64,000 bases of DNA from Cercospora beticola (lineage: Eukaryota > Ascomycota > Dothideomycetes > Mycosphaerellales > Mycosphaerellaceae): positions 806,001 to 870,000 of the forward strand of contig NC_088936.1 of assembly GCF_033473495.1 (NCBI RefSeq). Direction: 5' to 3'. The notes beneath the pieces are model-generated. The model made no database searches, was not told where the DNA came from, and was given only the letters and a program-made list of their open reading frames with translations. Shown piece by piece: positions 37,250 to 48,213 of this stretch. Numbering within the stretch: position 1 is the first letter of the stretch; every line of letters starts with the position of its first letter. The position numbers were made by a program, and so were the translations under genes.

Positions 37250-38433
37250 TCTATCAGATCTACTGGGGGAGCTCTTTTTAATACCTCTATCTCAATCGTC
37301 TCCCCTCACTACATGGCATATGCACTCCGGAAGCCCTAGGTTCGTTGTTGACGAAATCTCCACACGATGCTCAGCTGGACATCATCATGGTCAATCCTCA
37401 AGCTGCACCCAACTACAAGTACCCATGTGATTCCGCGATGGAAGAGGCTTGCGCACAATATAATTGCAGAGGATCTAGAAGCACTGTCCAGGTCTCGTGG
37501 AATTTGATAACGATATGGGTCAATGAGTTCTTGTCGCCGTCCCTTGTCGATCAATCTTTTAAAATATTTGCTAGGCAATAGTATGAACCTGTTCGGAATC
37601 GAATCCCACCTGGGAGGCATGTCTCGTTCCGAAAGGACTCGATGGCGGAGCTCGAGTTCCATCAGATCGAATATCCGGTTGCGAAGCGTCAAATGATGAA
37701 CAGGTATTGTAGATCGATGAATATCTGCTCAACTCGAAGCCGTCATTCTTTAGCTACTGTATCGTCCCTGGCTCCATTCTATCAATTGGTGGCGATGTTT
37801 CTGTGCACAGATCTCTAGAAACGATCAGATTGAATAGCATGAAAGTCAAGAGGATCGTCTCACCACAGGGAATAGCCCACCAAACTCCATTATCGTGGAA
37901 TAACTTCGTCTTAATGGTTTGCGGACTGTCTTTGTGCGTAGGACAGGTTGGTTCTACGACATAGATTGCTTTTCCACAACAGACGTGTTTCGCTTCGATG
38001 CAGTCGCAGTTCTCCTCGCAGAATGAACATGGGGTTCCTTGTCGCATTTCTGCTTGCGTTGCGTGCATTGCTCACATGCCTGTGGTATGTCAACTCTACT
38101 AGCCGTCGACATGGCGCAGGAGCAAAATACCTGTGCAGCACGCGTTGGCTTTCGTCTCGGATTGTAGTCCATGTTCGACGCCGGGCCATGACTTGGAAGC
38201 CCGTTGCTTATTGGCTGGCCTGGTGGCGGATATGGATGATGCTGATTGACCATGAAAGTCATGGCATCGGGTGGTTTTTGGCCGTGATGCCCGTGCCGTT
38301 GCTGTGGCGGTAGACCGTGAGGCACGCTGTTGGCGGTCGGATGCTCATGGTGAGGTGCGTGGTCCATAGACCTCGATGCTGCGGAAGGGGATGTCGCATG
38401 TGCTGCTGCGATCTGGAAGAGGAGCTGCTGCTG
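37250..38433 (-). pseudogene. Zn2Cys6-type segment joined to a membrane-protein C-terminus; frameshifted
   Basis: On the minus strand an exon (38433-38131) encodes a Gln/His/Pro-rich region. Intron 38080-38130 (GTATTT...CCACAG) leads to ACEQCTQRKQKCD, the first half of a Zn(II)2Cys6 cluster. One base appears to be missing right after it (near 38040). In the shifted frame the second half follows: GTPCSFCEEN and CDC. The same frame then changes character, with a Trp-rich hydrophobic segment (GVWWAIPCGETILLTFMLFN) and a Ser/Asp/Thr tail (ELSRYSSIYN; GTRAPPSSP; QVGFDSEQVHTI). That tail resembles the end of the gene at 50.4-52.9 kb. It may be a chimera of two genes. Further upstream exons up to about 38740 are possible (NPAACINHIGSAMLLWPHL). 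Confidence 0.5.
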
Positions 38434-38951
38434 CTATGATGCCAAAGCGGCTCCAGTCAGCGGTGGTGCTGGGGCTTGGTATGGGAATTATCGATGCTGG
38501 AACGCTGCTGAGCTGAATGGGCGTCGTGCACGAGTGGGAGACGCTGCGCGAAGCGGGGCGAAGAGTCGTGACCGCAGAACGTAAGGCGGCAATTCTCTCT
38601 TGTACAGTTCCATAATGCGCAAAGTCTCGAGCCATGCCTGGATCAGCTCGCGGGTCAGCGTCAGATGGGGCCAGAGCAGCATGGCGCTGCCAATGTGATT
38701 GATGCAGGCCGCAGGGTTCCTGCGATAGCAGGCTCGTCGCATTACAGGCGAGCCTCGAGCACAAAATGCGTCGCCGGATTCTCTCTACATCAGCTGTTTG
38801 TGTGATGGTGACGAGTTCAAGGTCGTCAGCTTGCCCCATGTTCACAATCACTAAGCCGTTTTCGCTACTGCCAGGAAGTAGCAAAAGCGGCTTAGTGCTG
38901 CCAAGGAAAGCATCACCAGTCGAACTTGCGCATACTTCCCTTTGACTCGTA
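38434..38951. other. divergent intergenic region or 5' exons of the minus-strand gene
   Basis: The minus strand has open stretches (38345-39043 and 38488-38742). The latter reads as a helical segment (LTLTRELIQAWLETLRIMEL) and may be part of the transcription-factor-like gene. It overlaps the start of the plus-strand gene at 38952, so not all of it can be real. Confidence 0.35.
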
Positions 38952-41836
38952 ATGTCCGCAGAGATGTCCGCCGACACCGGCTTTGTGGTCGTGCCAAAGA
39001 AGTACCTGGATCTAGTATGGAAGCATTGCGACCTTTGCCCCAATCTGAGTGTCGAACAGCGAGCTTTCCTGAGAGACCACCGTATCGGACTTCCACGCGC
39101 CCCACAACCTCACGTTCCATCAAAGAGAAAGACGACACCGACCCTCGCAAACAACGCGACACCGAAGTCTTCGAAGTCATTGGGGGGATTGAAGAAGAAG
39201 AAGGCAAGAGCAAGAGACTCGTTTCTGCGCAATATACCGAGGGCAGACCAGTGGCGCACCAGGCAAGGGAGTGTAGTCCGCGACGAGGAGCATTATGAGG
39301 ACGTTGTTCGATCTTTCACCACATGCAACAAAAGTGATGGTTCGAACAGGCCTGCATCAAGTGCTCCGAAGTCAGCAAACGACCTAATATTGATTGGGGA
39401 AACTCTTGCGCATCTCGTGGATAGCTCACTTCAATCTGCAGTTCTTCAGCGGTCGTTCTCTTCCTTCCGGGCAATCCTTTTTCTCTCGTACTGCGAGCTT
39501 CTTGAGAGGCGGGGATTTCCATGCGAGGTGATTGATCAGCTCACAGCTCATGTTTCATCCTTCAGGGAGATTGACCGCAGAAGACTGCGCAAGCATGCAT
39601 TGATGGTGAACATTCTCATTCAGAGGTCGGTTGACCAAGGATGGGATATTTGCAGGGCCACTGAACTCTTTTTCCTGAGTCAGTTCTCTGTCATTACTCG
39701 ACTCCTTGCAGTAACTGAATATGGTCTAGATCCGCTCTCGCCCACGTGTCTTCTAAGCATCAACGAAGAAGGCTTTCAAGACATACTCGAGGCGCTTCTA
39801 GCCAACGAGTATCTGACCTACAATTTTGATGACTGCTTCAGACCTGAGTACACCATACCCGGTCTCATTGCTCACATGATCAAGGAGGCGGGGATTTCCA
39901 CAATACTGCACGTCTCTCTCAGGCCCTAGAACCCAACATCGACAGGAATAAAGCTAATTGTCGACAGAGTCAATGAAATATATGCGGCGCTCGGATACAA
40001 CCATACCCCACGTCCAGAATCCTGCGATCAAGTTCTCAGAGTTCGACGTCCGATCAGAAGCCAAGCCACTCCCGTGTCGCTAGTATTCGTCAGCGACCCG
40101 ATCCAGAGCAAGGTGCAAGATGAGAGCAGCGAGTCCCGTCAGGGTATGACGTCTGACGCAGCTGCGGACGCTCGTACGTGCGCTCGATCCTTTGCTGTAG
40201 ACTGGCGAAGTGGCGGACCCGACAGCACACCTGCTACTGAGTTACTTCTGTTGTTTCACGCAATGGGCGATCGCATTCCAAGGATCTTGTTCGATCGTGT
40301 CATGGTAAATCAGCAACGGAATATCGTGCATGGCCGACATGACGAAGTCGCATCAAAGACTGCTGGGCTAGACCCGATCGTCGTCAATCTACTGGAGGGC
40401 ACAGTTCTCAAGCAAGCCCTGGATCGTCTCACGTCGCAGTCTCAGGTCGTTCTCAGCGACGGGACTTATACCTGCTACAAAAAACCTACTCGAGCATTAT
40501 CTGGGCAGGAACAATATTATTGGGCTTGCCAAGCGTTTGCGCTTTGTTGTTATGTCTTTCCACGTGGTCTTGAATTGACATCTTTGTGAGTCGCCGTACA
40601 TCTTTGTTCTTCCGGTCACTAATGTCGTGGAGGGATCGTTCTGGTGAACAACTGCTCCAAACTTTACGTCGGACGATAAGTTCAATTTTGAAAAGTGGCC
40701 GAGCGCCTCTGCCCGGGATAAATGCCGTGGAGACACTTTTCGCAGCCTCCAGAGTGGAGAGGACAAGTGGAAAAGGAGAATTACTTGCGCTGGTGACACG
40801 CTTACAACCAGAGACGACCAGACCGCAAATCCAGGCCGAAATTGTTTACCAGATCAGCGTCGCACTTCGCTCCGGTGGTCACATCACCGAATCGGACAAT
40901 GTAATGACACAGTTTCTCGATCGTCAAGCATTTAACCCGTCGGACGAACAGTGTTGTCGCATATTTGGACTTCTCGGTCTATCTCAAGCCTATAATCGGA
41001 TATATCAGTTCGATTTCCATGAAGCTAGCCTGATGTCTCGCAGATGGCGCAGCTCAAGCACCACCCTTTCAGACCTCGATTCCCGCTTGTCCTGTGATCA
41101 ACTTCGGACGACTGGCCGCATTCTGAAAGGACAAGGCCATTTCAGCGAAGCTAGTCGCTGCTTCGAAGGTTGCCTCTCTGTACCTGGACTTCCAAACTCG
41201 AAACGAACACTTGTGATTTGCCATCTCTCAGATGTCTATTGCGAATTGGAATACATCAGACAAACGACAGGCTCCACGCTGGACCCTCAGGCCGAGTATC
41301 TCAACCAGGGGTGAGAGATGATAGAATTGGAGATAAATCGACAAAAAGAGAACAGTCGGTATTCTAGAACCTTCAGGCGATTGTCACTGTCTTTAGCAGA
41401 GATCGAGATCAGACAGAACCATTTCGACAAAGCCAAAGCGCTTCTGGACGACATCCTGATTCTGTACGATACACTTGCTGAACCAGATGTCGATGACAAA
41501 GTTGGGCATGTGCGAGCACTGATATCCCGGGCGCGAATCTCGTCGTTCCCAGAAGCAGAAGGCTACTGGACTACCGCTCTGCTCCAGAACGAAATTTACA
41601 ATCCAGGAGAGGAGGAGGTCTTCACATGCGGTGTGATCTATCTGTTCATTGCTTTCATACGTGTCAAGTGTGGTGACTGGAGTGGATCGCAAGGTATGTT
41701 GAAGAAGGCAATCGAGGTCATTCGCGCTAGACGTCCTCAATTCTTGATTCCTGGTCTGGGGACATATCTGTTTGACTATGTAAGATCGGAATTGGAGGAC
41801 GTGGTCGACTTCTCTTTGCCAGATGGGGCTTGGTAA
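38952..41836 (+). pseudogene. large helical-repeat protein gene (paralogue X), two nonsense codons
   Basis: ATG 38952 opens a frame that, apart from TAG 39927-39929 and TGA 41312-41314, continues to TAA 41836 if the intron 40586-40632 (GTGAGT...CACTAAT...GAG) is removed. That gives about 945 residues. The N-terminus has a basic Ser/Pro-rich region. The middle is helical (FRAILFLSYCELLERRG; QGWDICRATELFFLS). The C-terminal third resembles tetratricopeptide-type repeats (DQLRTTGRILKGQGHFSEA, FDKAKALLDDILILYDTL). The TAG could be a RIP-type TGG change; TGA could come from CGA. The same middle region occurs in the minus-strand gene at 48.97-49.96 kb. The gene is divergent from the membrane-type pseudogene to its left. 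Function unknown; TPR-like ends are often protein-interaction platforms. Confidence 0.6.
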
Positions 41837-42085
41837 CTTTAATGCACGTTAGTTTCTGCTCCTCCGAACTTCTCTTGATTTCTGGCCTCAAGCTGATCGG
41901 CTTTCGGGACAGCACGTGACTTTATCGGCTTATCTCCGCCTTGCTTACGGCTTCTCCGAGCCACGTAACCTGATTTCCATCTTGGCCAACGTTTCCAACT
42001 GTGATTGACCCATGTTAGCGTTGCATGCTGCCTTGCGTGTCCTGGGAGAGACGTCAATACTTCGCCTCGGTGCTAGCGGGAGCTC

Positions 42086-43069
42086 ATGGATCTCATGAAC
42101 GGTCTGCCCAAAACTACCGCCTCCTCCGCCACCCCCCGACGAAGAACAGTCAACTTCCTCACTGAAAATTCTGTGAAATACATTGAGGGATTTTCTGGAC
42201 CAATTATGTCAAAGCAGGTGTTCGAGACGTTTGACAGAAACGAAATCACAGATTCGATGCTGGTGGAAGCTGTCAGCTTATTCAACGAAAACTATGGTGT
42301 ATGGGGAACACATCCCATCGGCTCTTATCCAACGCCGAAACAGGGTGGGTCGCGCAAGCACTATTTTGAAGGGATGGCTAACCTTGTGAATAGGAAGCCG
42401 CGTGAAGCTGAGCAAAGACCGCCTGCGAGCCCAATATTTACCCGAAAACGTCGACTGCTCGTATGTGAAGGTTACAATAGAAGGTCGCCTGGCAGGGAAT
42501 GTCTTTGCCTGCCGATGGAAATTCGAGAAAAAAATAATCTGCTGGATTACTCAACTAGTTGTGCACGGCGACTACCGCGAGCGTGGGCTCGCGGTCAGCT
42601 TGCTGAACTGTGTGCGCCGAGATGACGACAATATCTACGGCCTTATGAGTTCGCACCCTGCCGCATGCCTTGCCGCTGCGAAAGCCTTCGCAAGTAATTG
42701 GCACACAACCGCTGTTTATTTTGGTCAATGAAGCTCACTGTGTCTCCAGGTGGCATCAACTCGGTTTCCATGGATTTCATTCGCGAGAATGCAGCTGGCA
42801 TCATGCAAAGGGCACCTATCAAATATGTCCGAGAAGCCACGCTTCGTGGAAATCTTTTCGCGACCGATGATAGCAGCGGTGCTATCTCGTCAGTGTACAC
42901 TGACTTCTTTGTTGATCACGGAGAGCCTCTTGAGGCATTACGCTGGGTCCGAGAAGGACTGAATTGGCCACTTGGTGAATTGCTTGATGGGCACGAATTC
43001 CTATTGATGCTTGAGATCCGTCTTCGAAGTCGATCCAGATCTCGGTCTGCTTCGCAAGCTGGTCGTTGA
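42086..43069 (+). CDS. GNAT-type N-acetyltransferase-like protein
   Basis: Three exons (42086-42344, 42394-42693, 42750-43069) sum to exactly 293 codons (292 aa). Introns are 42345-42393 (GTGGGT...GCTAAC...TAG) and 42694-42749 (GTAATT...CTCCAG), both in positions that keep the frame. Residues 137-160 read WITQLVVHGDYRERGLAVSLL, the beta4-alpha3 acetyl-CoA-binding motif of the GNAT fold (Q/R-x-x-G-x-G/A as YRERGLA). The strand before it (GRLAGNVFACRW) fits GNAT beta2-beta3. The C-terminal third (VSMDFIRENAAGIM and PLGELLDGHEFLLML) is extra to the minimal fold. Substrate unknown. The frame is intact among decaying neighbours, so the gene is probably expressed. Confidence 0.72.
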
Positions 43070-44452
43070 ATCTGTCAACCTCCTGTTCCATTCCTGGGAT
43101 CAGCTCGAGCAAATAATACGTCCAAAAAGAATATCTACACGAGGGAAATTGTAGTGAATGTATGAACATTGTAACATGGTCGTCTCCGGCAATATCAGTC
43201 GCACCTTAACTAATGGTTTTGCTGGGCAATAGTTGGTGGGCTGTCAAGGTCGTCGATTTCTTGCGATCCATGGATCTCTGGGCATGCTTTCCATTCCGCT
43301 TGTAAACCTGCCACCACTTGCCGAGGTCAGGAGGACCATATTTTCTACGATTCGTGGGCCCAGGGAAGAAGGAGAATGCCACCAAAGACCTCTTGATCAG
43401 ACTGGTTCTCAGAGTGAAGACTATGGTAGCTGGCAATTCTCGCTGCTTTTGTAACTTGACAATTCAGCTCATCCCATACTGAACGGCCAAACAGGAGCGT
43501 TTCAATAGAATAATTCGGTTGTGTGCAAATCTCCCGCCACGGACATGCAGGATTATGCTGATAAGTCAATAGGAATGAGTCCCCCACTCTGACAGAGGAT
43601 CTGCAAACATGACAATTCCTGGTCTTGCACGACGGACCGCAGATGTGGTTCCTCAGAACAAGCGCAAACACCTTCAGATACTTCAACTTTTTCAAAGAGT
43701 AGTTACCGATATGAAAATTATCGCTGTTGAGAACGGTCGGCAGAGAAAGCATTACAAAGTCATCTTTGATCATTCGACACTGCCGCTAAATGCTTTTACT
43801 CTAGAAGTTGGTCCCGTGAGCGCGTATGCTCGGCGCTATCTTGTGCTTGAGAATATGGGCAGGTATATGTGGAGTGGATGGTGGCATGGCTCCCGTCCTC
43901 GCAGGTCGCGAAAGCATTGTGCGCTGCTTATGAGGACGAGATGATAGACTGAGCTGATGTGATGGACGAAGTCCTGCCGCGATTGTTTGCTGTTGGCCTG
44001 CAGGATGGGATGTATGACCGCCTTGAAATGTATGGCGATCAAGTGGAAGTGCGACGGAGAAGTTATGATGTAGCCGCACGCATGTGCACTCTTATGGATA
44101 TTGTTGATACGATCATCCAAAGGCCTATCATTTCAGAATCAGGGTGGTTGTTGGCGTGGGCTTTCACACGCTCCGCTCGGAGGACTACTACACCTTTCGT
44201 TTTCAATGATCTCTCATGGGCACCTGAGTCAATCACACGTATTGCATCGATCTAGCTATATCGTTGTTGTGACGAAGAGACGAGGTAGTGTGGCTGACAG
44301 GAGAGCTCTCTGGACGAGAGCTGATCCTCTGTAAGGCCCCGATATCTGCTCGCTTCGTGTCGTCAAGATCGAATACTGTACTCCAGATGTGTACCGCGAC
44401 ATCAGCGGTGAAACGGAAAATCTCGAGCCTTTGCATGGAACATAGGGGAGAC
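43070..44452. other. intergenic, unexplained open stretches
   Basis: Overlapping open stretches on both strands (for example 43345-43773 minus and 43959-44255 plus) lack recognisable domains. The plus-strand one contains charged helical sequence (DVAARMCTLMDIVDTI) and may be a remnant of an exon. Confidence 0.3.
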
Positions 44453-44944
44453 ATGGGACGAGCGTGTCTGGGAACCACAAGCCTTACACATCTCACAAGA
44501 GAGAGTGCGCCTCAAAAGCTGTGGAGAGCAGCTCACGCCGGCCACAACTTGAGCGGCTTACGTGCCCGTGGTTTGATGTTCGAGCAGGATTAAACTATAC
44601 CCGTAGGTCTTGGCTGGGCAATACCTACGACCACTGCAGATTTTAAGATCCGGGTGAATAAGCACTTTGCGTGGGGCAATCGAGACCTCAGCCCGTTTCT
44701 CTCTTTGACGTCAGACAAAAATTTTGCATGACGACTCTGCCAGCAATATTTTCGTGAGCAGAAACACGGTGTCACATTATGGGAGATAGATGGTGAAGCG
44801 CTCGCGGATGATCCGGCTGTGATGGTATGGAGACGAGACAGTATTATTGCTGCATTTAGTCTTGATCTGGAGCTTCGGGAGCACGAATATGTAATCCTGG
44901 CACAGATTCCCACTGAATATTGTGATCGCATTATGTACGGGTGA
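44453..44944 (+). pseudogene. DUF7587-like domain protein, two nonsense codons
   Basis: From ATG 44453 a frame of 163 codons to TGA 44942 is interrupted by TAA at 44591-44593 and TGA at 44729-44731. The retained pieces are QKLWRAAHAGHNLSGLRARG, HFAWGNRDLSPFLSLTSD and WEIDGEALADDPAVMVWRR followed by ELREHEYVILAQIP. This is the WGNR...SPF-S-TSD pattern of the fungal domain catalogued as DUF7587, whose function is unknown to me. The assignment comes from remembered family pattern. It overlaps the BTB-type remnant that begins immediately downstream. Confidence 0.55.
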
Positions 44945-45452
44945 ATATGTTCAGGTCCACGTTTCTTGTTGTACTCACTTTCACTGTCGTGTCTACTTGC
45001 GGTGGGTCTACAGGGACAAGATCCTCGTGCAAGATCGTGACCAGGATCAAGAGAAGGTGAGGGAGTTGAAACTTCTAGTCGAGTGCTTCATCTTTGGGGA
45101 AAAGGTACAGGACATGGTTTTCAAGGACGCCGTTATCGACAGCATGATCGCTTGTGTGAACGCCTCGAACCAGAAAGATACACGTTACTATCCTGTCATT
45201 TACGCCGATCGCATTTACGAAGCTACATCGGAAGAGTCACCGCTCAGATTGCTCGTGGTTTACATGTTTGTCTACCATGGCCACAGTGCCTGGCTAGGAT
45301 CGAGTACGAACGTCGACTTGCTTGTAGATCTTTATAGAAAACATCTCGAGCTTCGTCGGCGTCCAGCCGCAGCATCGCCAATAGCTCTTACTTCTGCACA
45401 CGTTTATCATCAGAGGCACCCGCTTAACGAGAGAAGTGGCTGCTCTTCGTGA
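44945..45452 (+). pseudogene. BTB/POZ-type protein, C-terminal remnant
   Basis: An open frame of about 170 codons without a convincing start. It reads HFHCRVYLRWVYRDKILV, then LVECFIFGEKVQDMVFKDAV, then SPLRLLVVYMFVYHGHSAWL, matching the second half of fungal BTB/POZ proteins (YLxWVYxxxI, LxxCFxxGEKxQDxxFKDAVID, SPLRxLxVxMxVxHGxxxWL). The substrate-recruiting N-terminal half of the fold is absent, so the gene is 5'-truncated. It lies directly behind the DUF7587-like remnant on the same strand. Confidence 0.6.
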
Positions 45453-45642
45453 AAGCCTCGAATGAAGCTAGGAAGCCTGCAGTGTTATATACTGCAACCA
45501 CAGGTCGAAACTCTTCCCCCAAACGATCACTCTCTGGGAAGATTTCGCCGAACGACAGCAGCGAACCTGGTTAGTTTTGAGCAGCATTGCTGAGCTATGG
45601 AAACAGCCGCTCCAGGATGGACGAAGCTAGAAGTAAGAGATG

Positions 45643-46533
45643 CTAAAGCTCGAAAGGGAACGCAGGTCCTCCTTGATCGACTCTTTCACACTCCAAGCCA
45701 GAAGTGGGCGACTTTCCCGCTTGCAAGCTCGGCAAGAGGGTGCAGATTAAGACCACGCCGGAGGCGTACAGCCAGAGTTGTTCGCTGTATCCAAAAAAAA
45801 TTGGACGGAATGTGACTTCTTTGCTGCAAGCAGTAGCAGTCGACCAACTACGAATGCCGTCCACTGACTCGCTCATGCGTAATCGTGATGTAGCCGGTTT
45901 CGCGCTCGTTGCATCTTCTCGCTGAGATTTCGACTCTCTTGAGTCAATCTGATCTGTCCAATTCTTGCATCGGCTCTCCTGGGCTTCCCGATTGTCTTGA
46001 GCAGGCACGATCGTTGGCTCAGGACTCATTGGCCCCAGAATGCGAACCAGATAGCCAGCCAATTCCGCGACCGAGTGTGCTAGATCGGAAGACGTCAAGC
46101 TAGCAATAGTGAATTCTCGACATTCAGCAACTGCCGTAGTTATTGTCCGCTCAGTACCACGGTCATTATGGGCTTTGAGCTGAGCTATCTTCAGTCGCTG
46201 GAGGTGTTGGCACAAGGCTTCCATTGAGACATCAGGAGCGGAGTCGTTACTATCGTCGTCTTTACTTTGGACGCCTCTGAGAAATTCGAACACACCATCG
46301 CATGCCGCCGTTCTATTTTGGTGCCGCATGGAAGCACTTGAGATAGAAGGTAGATGAAAGAAGGACTCCGCATTGTGGCGATTCCCGCCAGAATTCTCTT
46401 CTGTTTGGAATGGTCTCTTAGACCGTCGATTGACCTCACTGTCGTTTGCGGCGTCCGCGCAGCAGATCTGCGGACCCTGGCGCCACTTTGTCTTCCATAT
46501 CTGGGACAATGGCCTGTCTGCTACATGGTCCAT
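45643..46533 (-). CDS. hypothetical protein next to a poly-C tract
   Basis: 296 aa from ATG 46533. Reading further upstream in frame goes into the poly-G side of the C35 tract (poly-Gly), so the start just downstream of the tract is preferred. The protein is polar (Ser, Asp, Arg, Glu), with a central helical block (MEALCQHLQRLKIAQLKAHN) and one hydrophobic stretch near the C-terminus (LWLYASGVVLICTLLPSL). No domain recognised. Length alone favours a real or recently real gene. Confidence 0.35.
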   Translation of the reverse strand: MDHVADRPLSQIWKTKWRQGPQICCADAANDSEVNRRSKRPFQTEENSGGNRHNAESFFHLPSISSASMRHQNRTAACDGVFEFLRGVQSKDDDSNDSAPDVSMEALCQHLQRLKIAQLKAHNDRGTERTITTAVAECREFTIASLTSSDLAHSVAELAGYLVRILGPMSPEPTIVPAQDNREAQESRCKNWTDQIDSRESKSQREDATSAKPATSRLRMSESVDGIRSWSTATACSKEVTFRPIFFGYSEQLWLYASGVVLICTLLPSLQAGKSPTSGLECERVDQGGPAFPFEL

Positions 46534-46551
46534 GCAGATATGCCCATTCCA

Positions 46552-46553
<2 letters not shown>

Positions 46554-46588
<35 letters not shown>
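46554..46588. repeat. poly-C tract (C35)
   Basis: Thirty-five consecutive C on the plus strand. It lies upstream of the minus-strand gene at 45643-46533 and, if transcribed, would give a G35 run that can form a G-quadruplex. Could also be an assembly-sensitive homopolymer. Confidence 0.95.
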
Positions 46589-46590
<2 letters not shown>

Positions 46591-47428
46591 AGATGAAAGA
46601 TTCGTGCACTCGTGGGACCGGGATATTGGTAGCGTGAGAGACGAAACGCATGGCTTCGGCCTCGTTCAGCTTGATGGATGATCCGGCTTTAATGACTTAA
46701 TTGGTGATGTGAAAGATGCGTTGTCCTTCCTGCCGTTGTTGGTTCTGTGCGCTTTGAGCGGCGTACGAGATGCATAACAAGGACCACTTTAGACTCGTGA
46801 CGTGAAACTCGTAGTGGAGGCACGTGCACTGAATGTTTGCAGTGAACCACGGAAACAGGACACGCTGCGTGCCGCTTTTGCAAACACAACCTGAAGTGGA
46901 AACAGGCGGTGGTTGAACGGAGGCTTCTCAGGCTTTACTGGCATACCGCCAGGATCCTTACGCTCAAGGAACAAATGCAAGGCGACTAGACCGTAGCGAA
47001 GTCATGAAGATCCATCTCACCGCTCTCAACATTCGGCAAAGGACTCGAAGCGGCTAGAGAAGATGGAACATCGTGCGCGGCCGGAAGAGCAGGAATTCCT
47101 CCTACTACAAGAACGTATATACGGCATGGCGTATGACATATGCTCGAGGTGCAAAAGTCCTACCACGGAGTATCCATTCTCCGAATGACGCACGCGGGCT
47201 GTGTCTGTTACATAGTCGGGCGATCGGGGGCGGATACTCGCAACATGCACTGGGCACACTCGAGATTCTGCAGACAAGAGCAGCTCGGACATTTTATGAC
47301 TTGGAATTCTCTCGTAGGACAGCTACGATAGAACCGGATTCGCTGATGAGGAAAGGAGCAAGGTCATTTCGAGGTAGACTTTGTTCCACTGTTTGCACGT
47401 CAAAAACGTTGAGCACTTGCAAGGATTC
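46589..47428 (+). other. possible zinc-finger protein remnant
   Basis: In the plus strand near 46819-47190, one frame reads GGTCTEC, then stop, then HAACRFCKHNLKW and a helical segment. A neighbouring frame gives RLEKMEHRARPEEQEFLLLQ and YDICSRCK. Two CX2C pairs and a following helix recall a Zn2Cys6-type start, but the frame is broken and the spacing is not canonical. Recorded as a possible remnant only. Confidence 0.25.
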
Positions 47429-48049
47429 TCACGTCCTCTTGTGTCCCGCCACAGTATCTTCGCATGCTTTGTAGGCCACCAGATCCGCGCAAGAACCGTT
47501 GACACAAACAATCCATTCTGTGACGATATTCTCCGACGAAAGCGTCTTGCCTTGGGACAATCGCGTTGCGGTAGTTCCATCTCCACGGCTTGACAGCCTC
47601 TCCAGCCACGGTGCTCCCAGCTCTTTTATGTGAAACAATCCGACCAGTTGGCTTGCATGCTCTCTTCGAAGAAGCGCAGCCAACTCGTCCAGCATCGGCG
47701 CTTCGGGAATGTGTGTCGGGTCGAATGAGTACTCGTATGGAAGGAATCCGTCGCGGTCAAGATGATACGCTTGAGGGAAGATCTGGACATCCACGAGCCG
47801 CTCCATGTGGCAAGTATCGCTGCCAGGCGTGTCGTATGAATGGATCATTGCACAATTCGGAGCCAGATCTTGGTGTCTATGAACCAGGCTGATGCCGAAG
47901 TTGAGATGAGCACCATGTTGAAGGAGGATCTGCCCGGCTGACCGTAGGACGCTCGGGAGGTCGATCTCCTCTGCCGCTCTCTTCTGTTCCTCGATTAAGT
48001 GAATGCGGTTGTACCGGTCGCTGCAGTCGCTTGCCGATGCGTCATCCAT
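47429..48049 (-). CDS. conserved hypothetical protein (paralogue Y')
   Basis: 206 aa from ATG 48049 without a break. Segments FGISLVHRHQDLAPN, DGFLPYEYSF and LAALLRREHASQLVGLFHIK align in order with FGIHLIHGHFQVPD, NGLLPYELED and ISYIIKHKLQSLLGLQVL of the gene at 53.8 kb. The two are therefore distant paralogues. The C-terminal third has diverged or been truncated relative to the longer copy. Function unknown. It is head-to-head with the gene at 48214, with only 164 bases between start codons. Confidence 0.55.
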   Translation of the reverse strand: MDDASASDCSDRYNRIHLIEEQKRAAEEIDLPSVLRSAGQILLQHGAHLNFGISLVHRHQDLAPNCAMIHSYDTPGSDTCHMERLVDVQIFPQAYHLDRDGFLPYEYSFDPTHIPEAPMLDELAALLRREHASQLVGLFHIKELGAPWLERLSSRGDGTTATRLSQGKTLSSENIVTEWIVCVNGSCADLVAYKACEDTVAGHKRT

Positions 48050-48213
48050 TTTGGGGGAGAAAGGAAGGTAAAACTCTTCCGTGCAAGGTTGGTGACTCCT
48101 CAGCGCGGGGGGACAAGGTCAGTGCGTCACCCCACTCGCGCGTGCGATCTACCACGTAAAGTCCTTCCGGCTTGGACAAGCACTACACGAACCTCCTACA
48201 GTTAGTATCTGCG
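48050..48213. promoter_or_regulatory. short bidirectional promoter region
   Basis: 164 bases separate the ATG codons of two divergent genes (48049 minus, 48214 plus). No motif stands out. Co-regulation is possible but unproven. Confidence 0.35.

Noticed and set aside
44590..44931. Minus-strand 113-codon frame
   Set aside because: Antisense to the DUF7587-like pseudogene, which has recognisable motifs.
46354..46681. Plus-strand frames with poly-proline
   Set aside because: The proline run is just the translation of the C35 tract; flanking sequence shows no domain.
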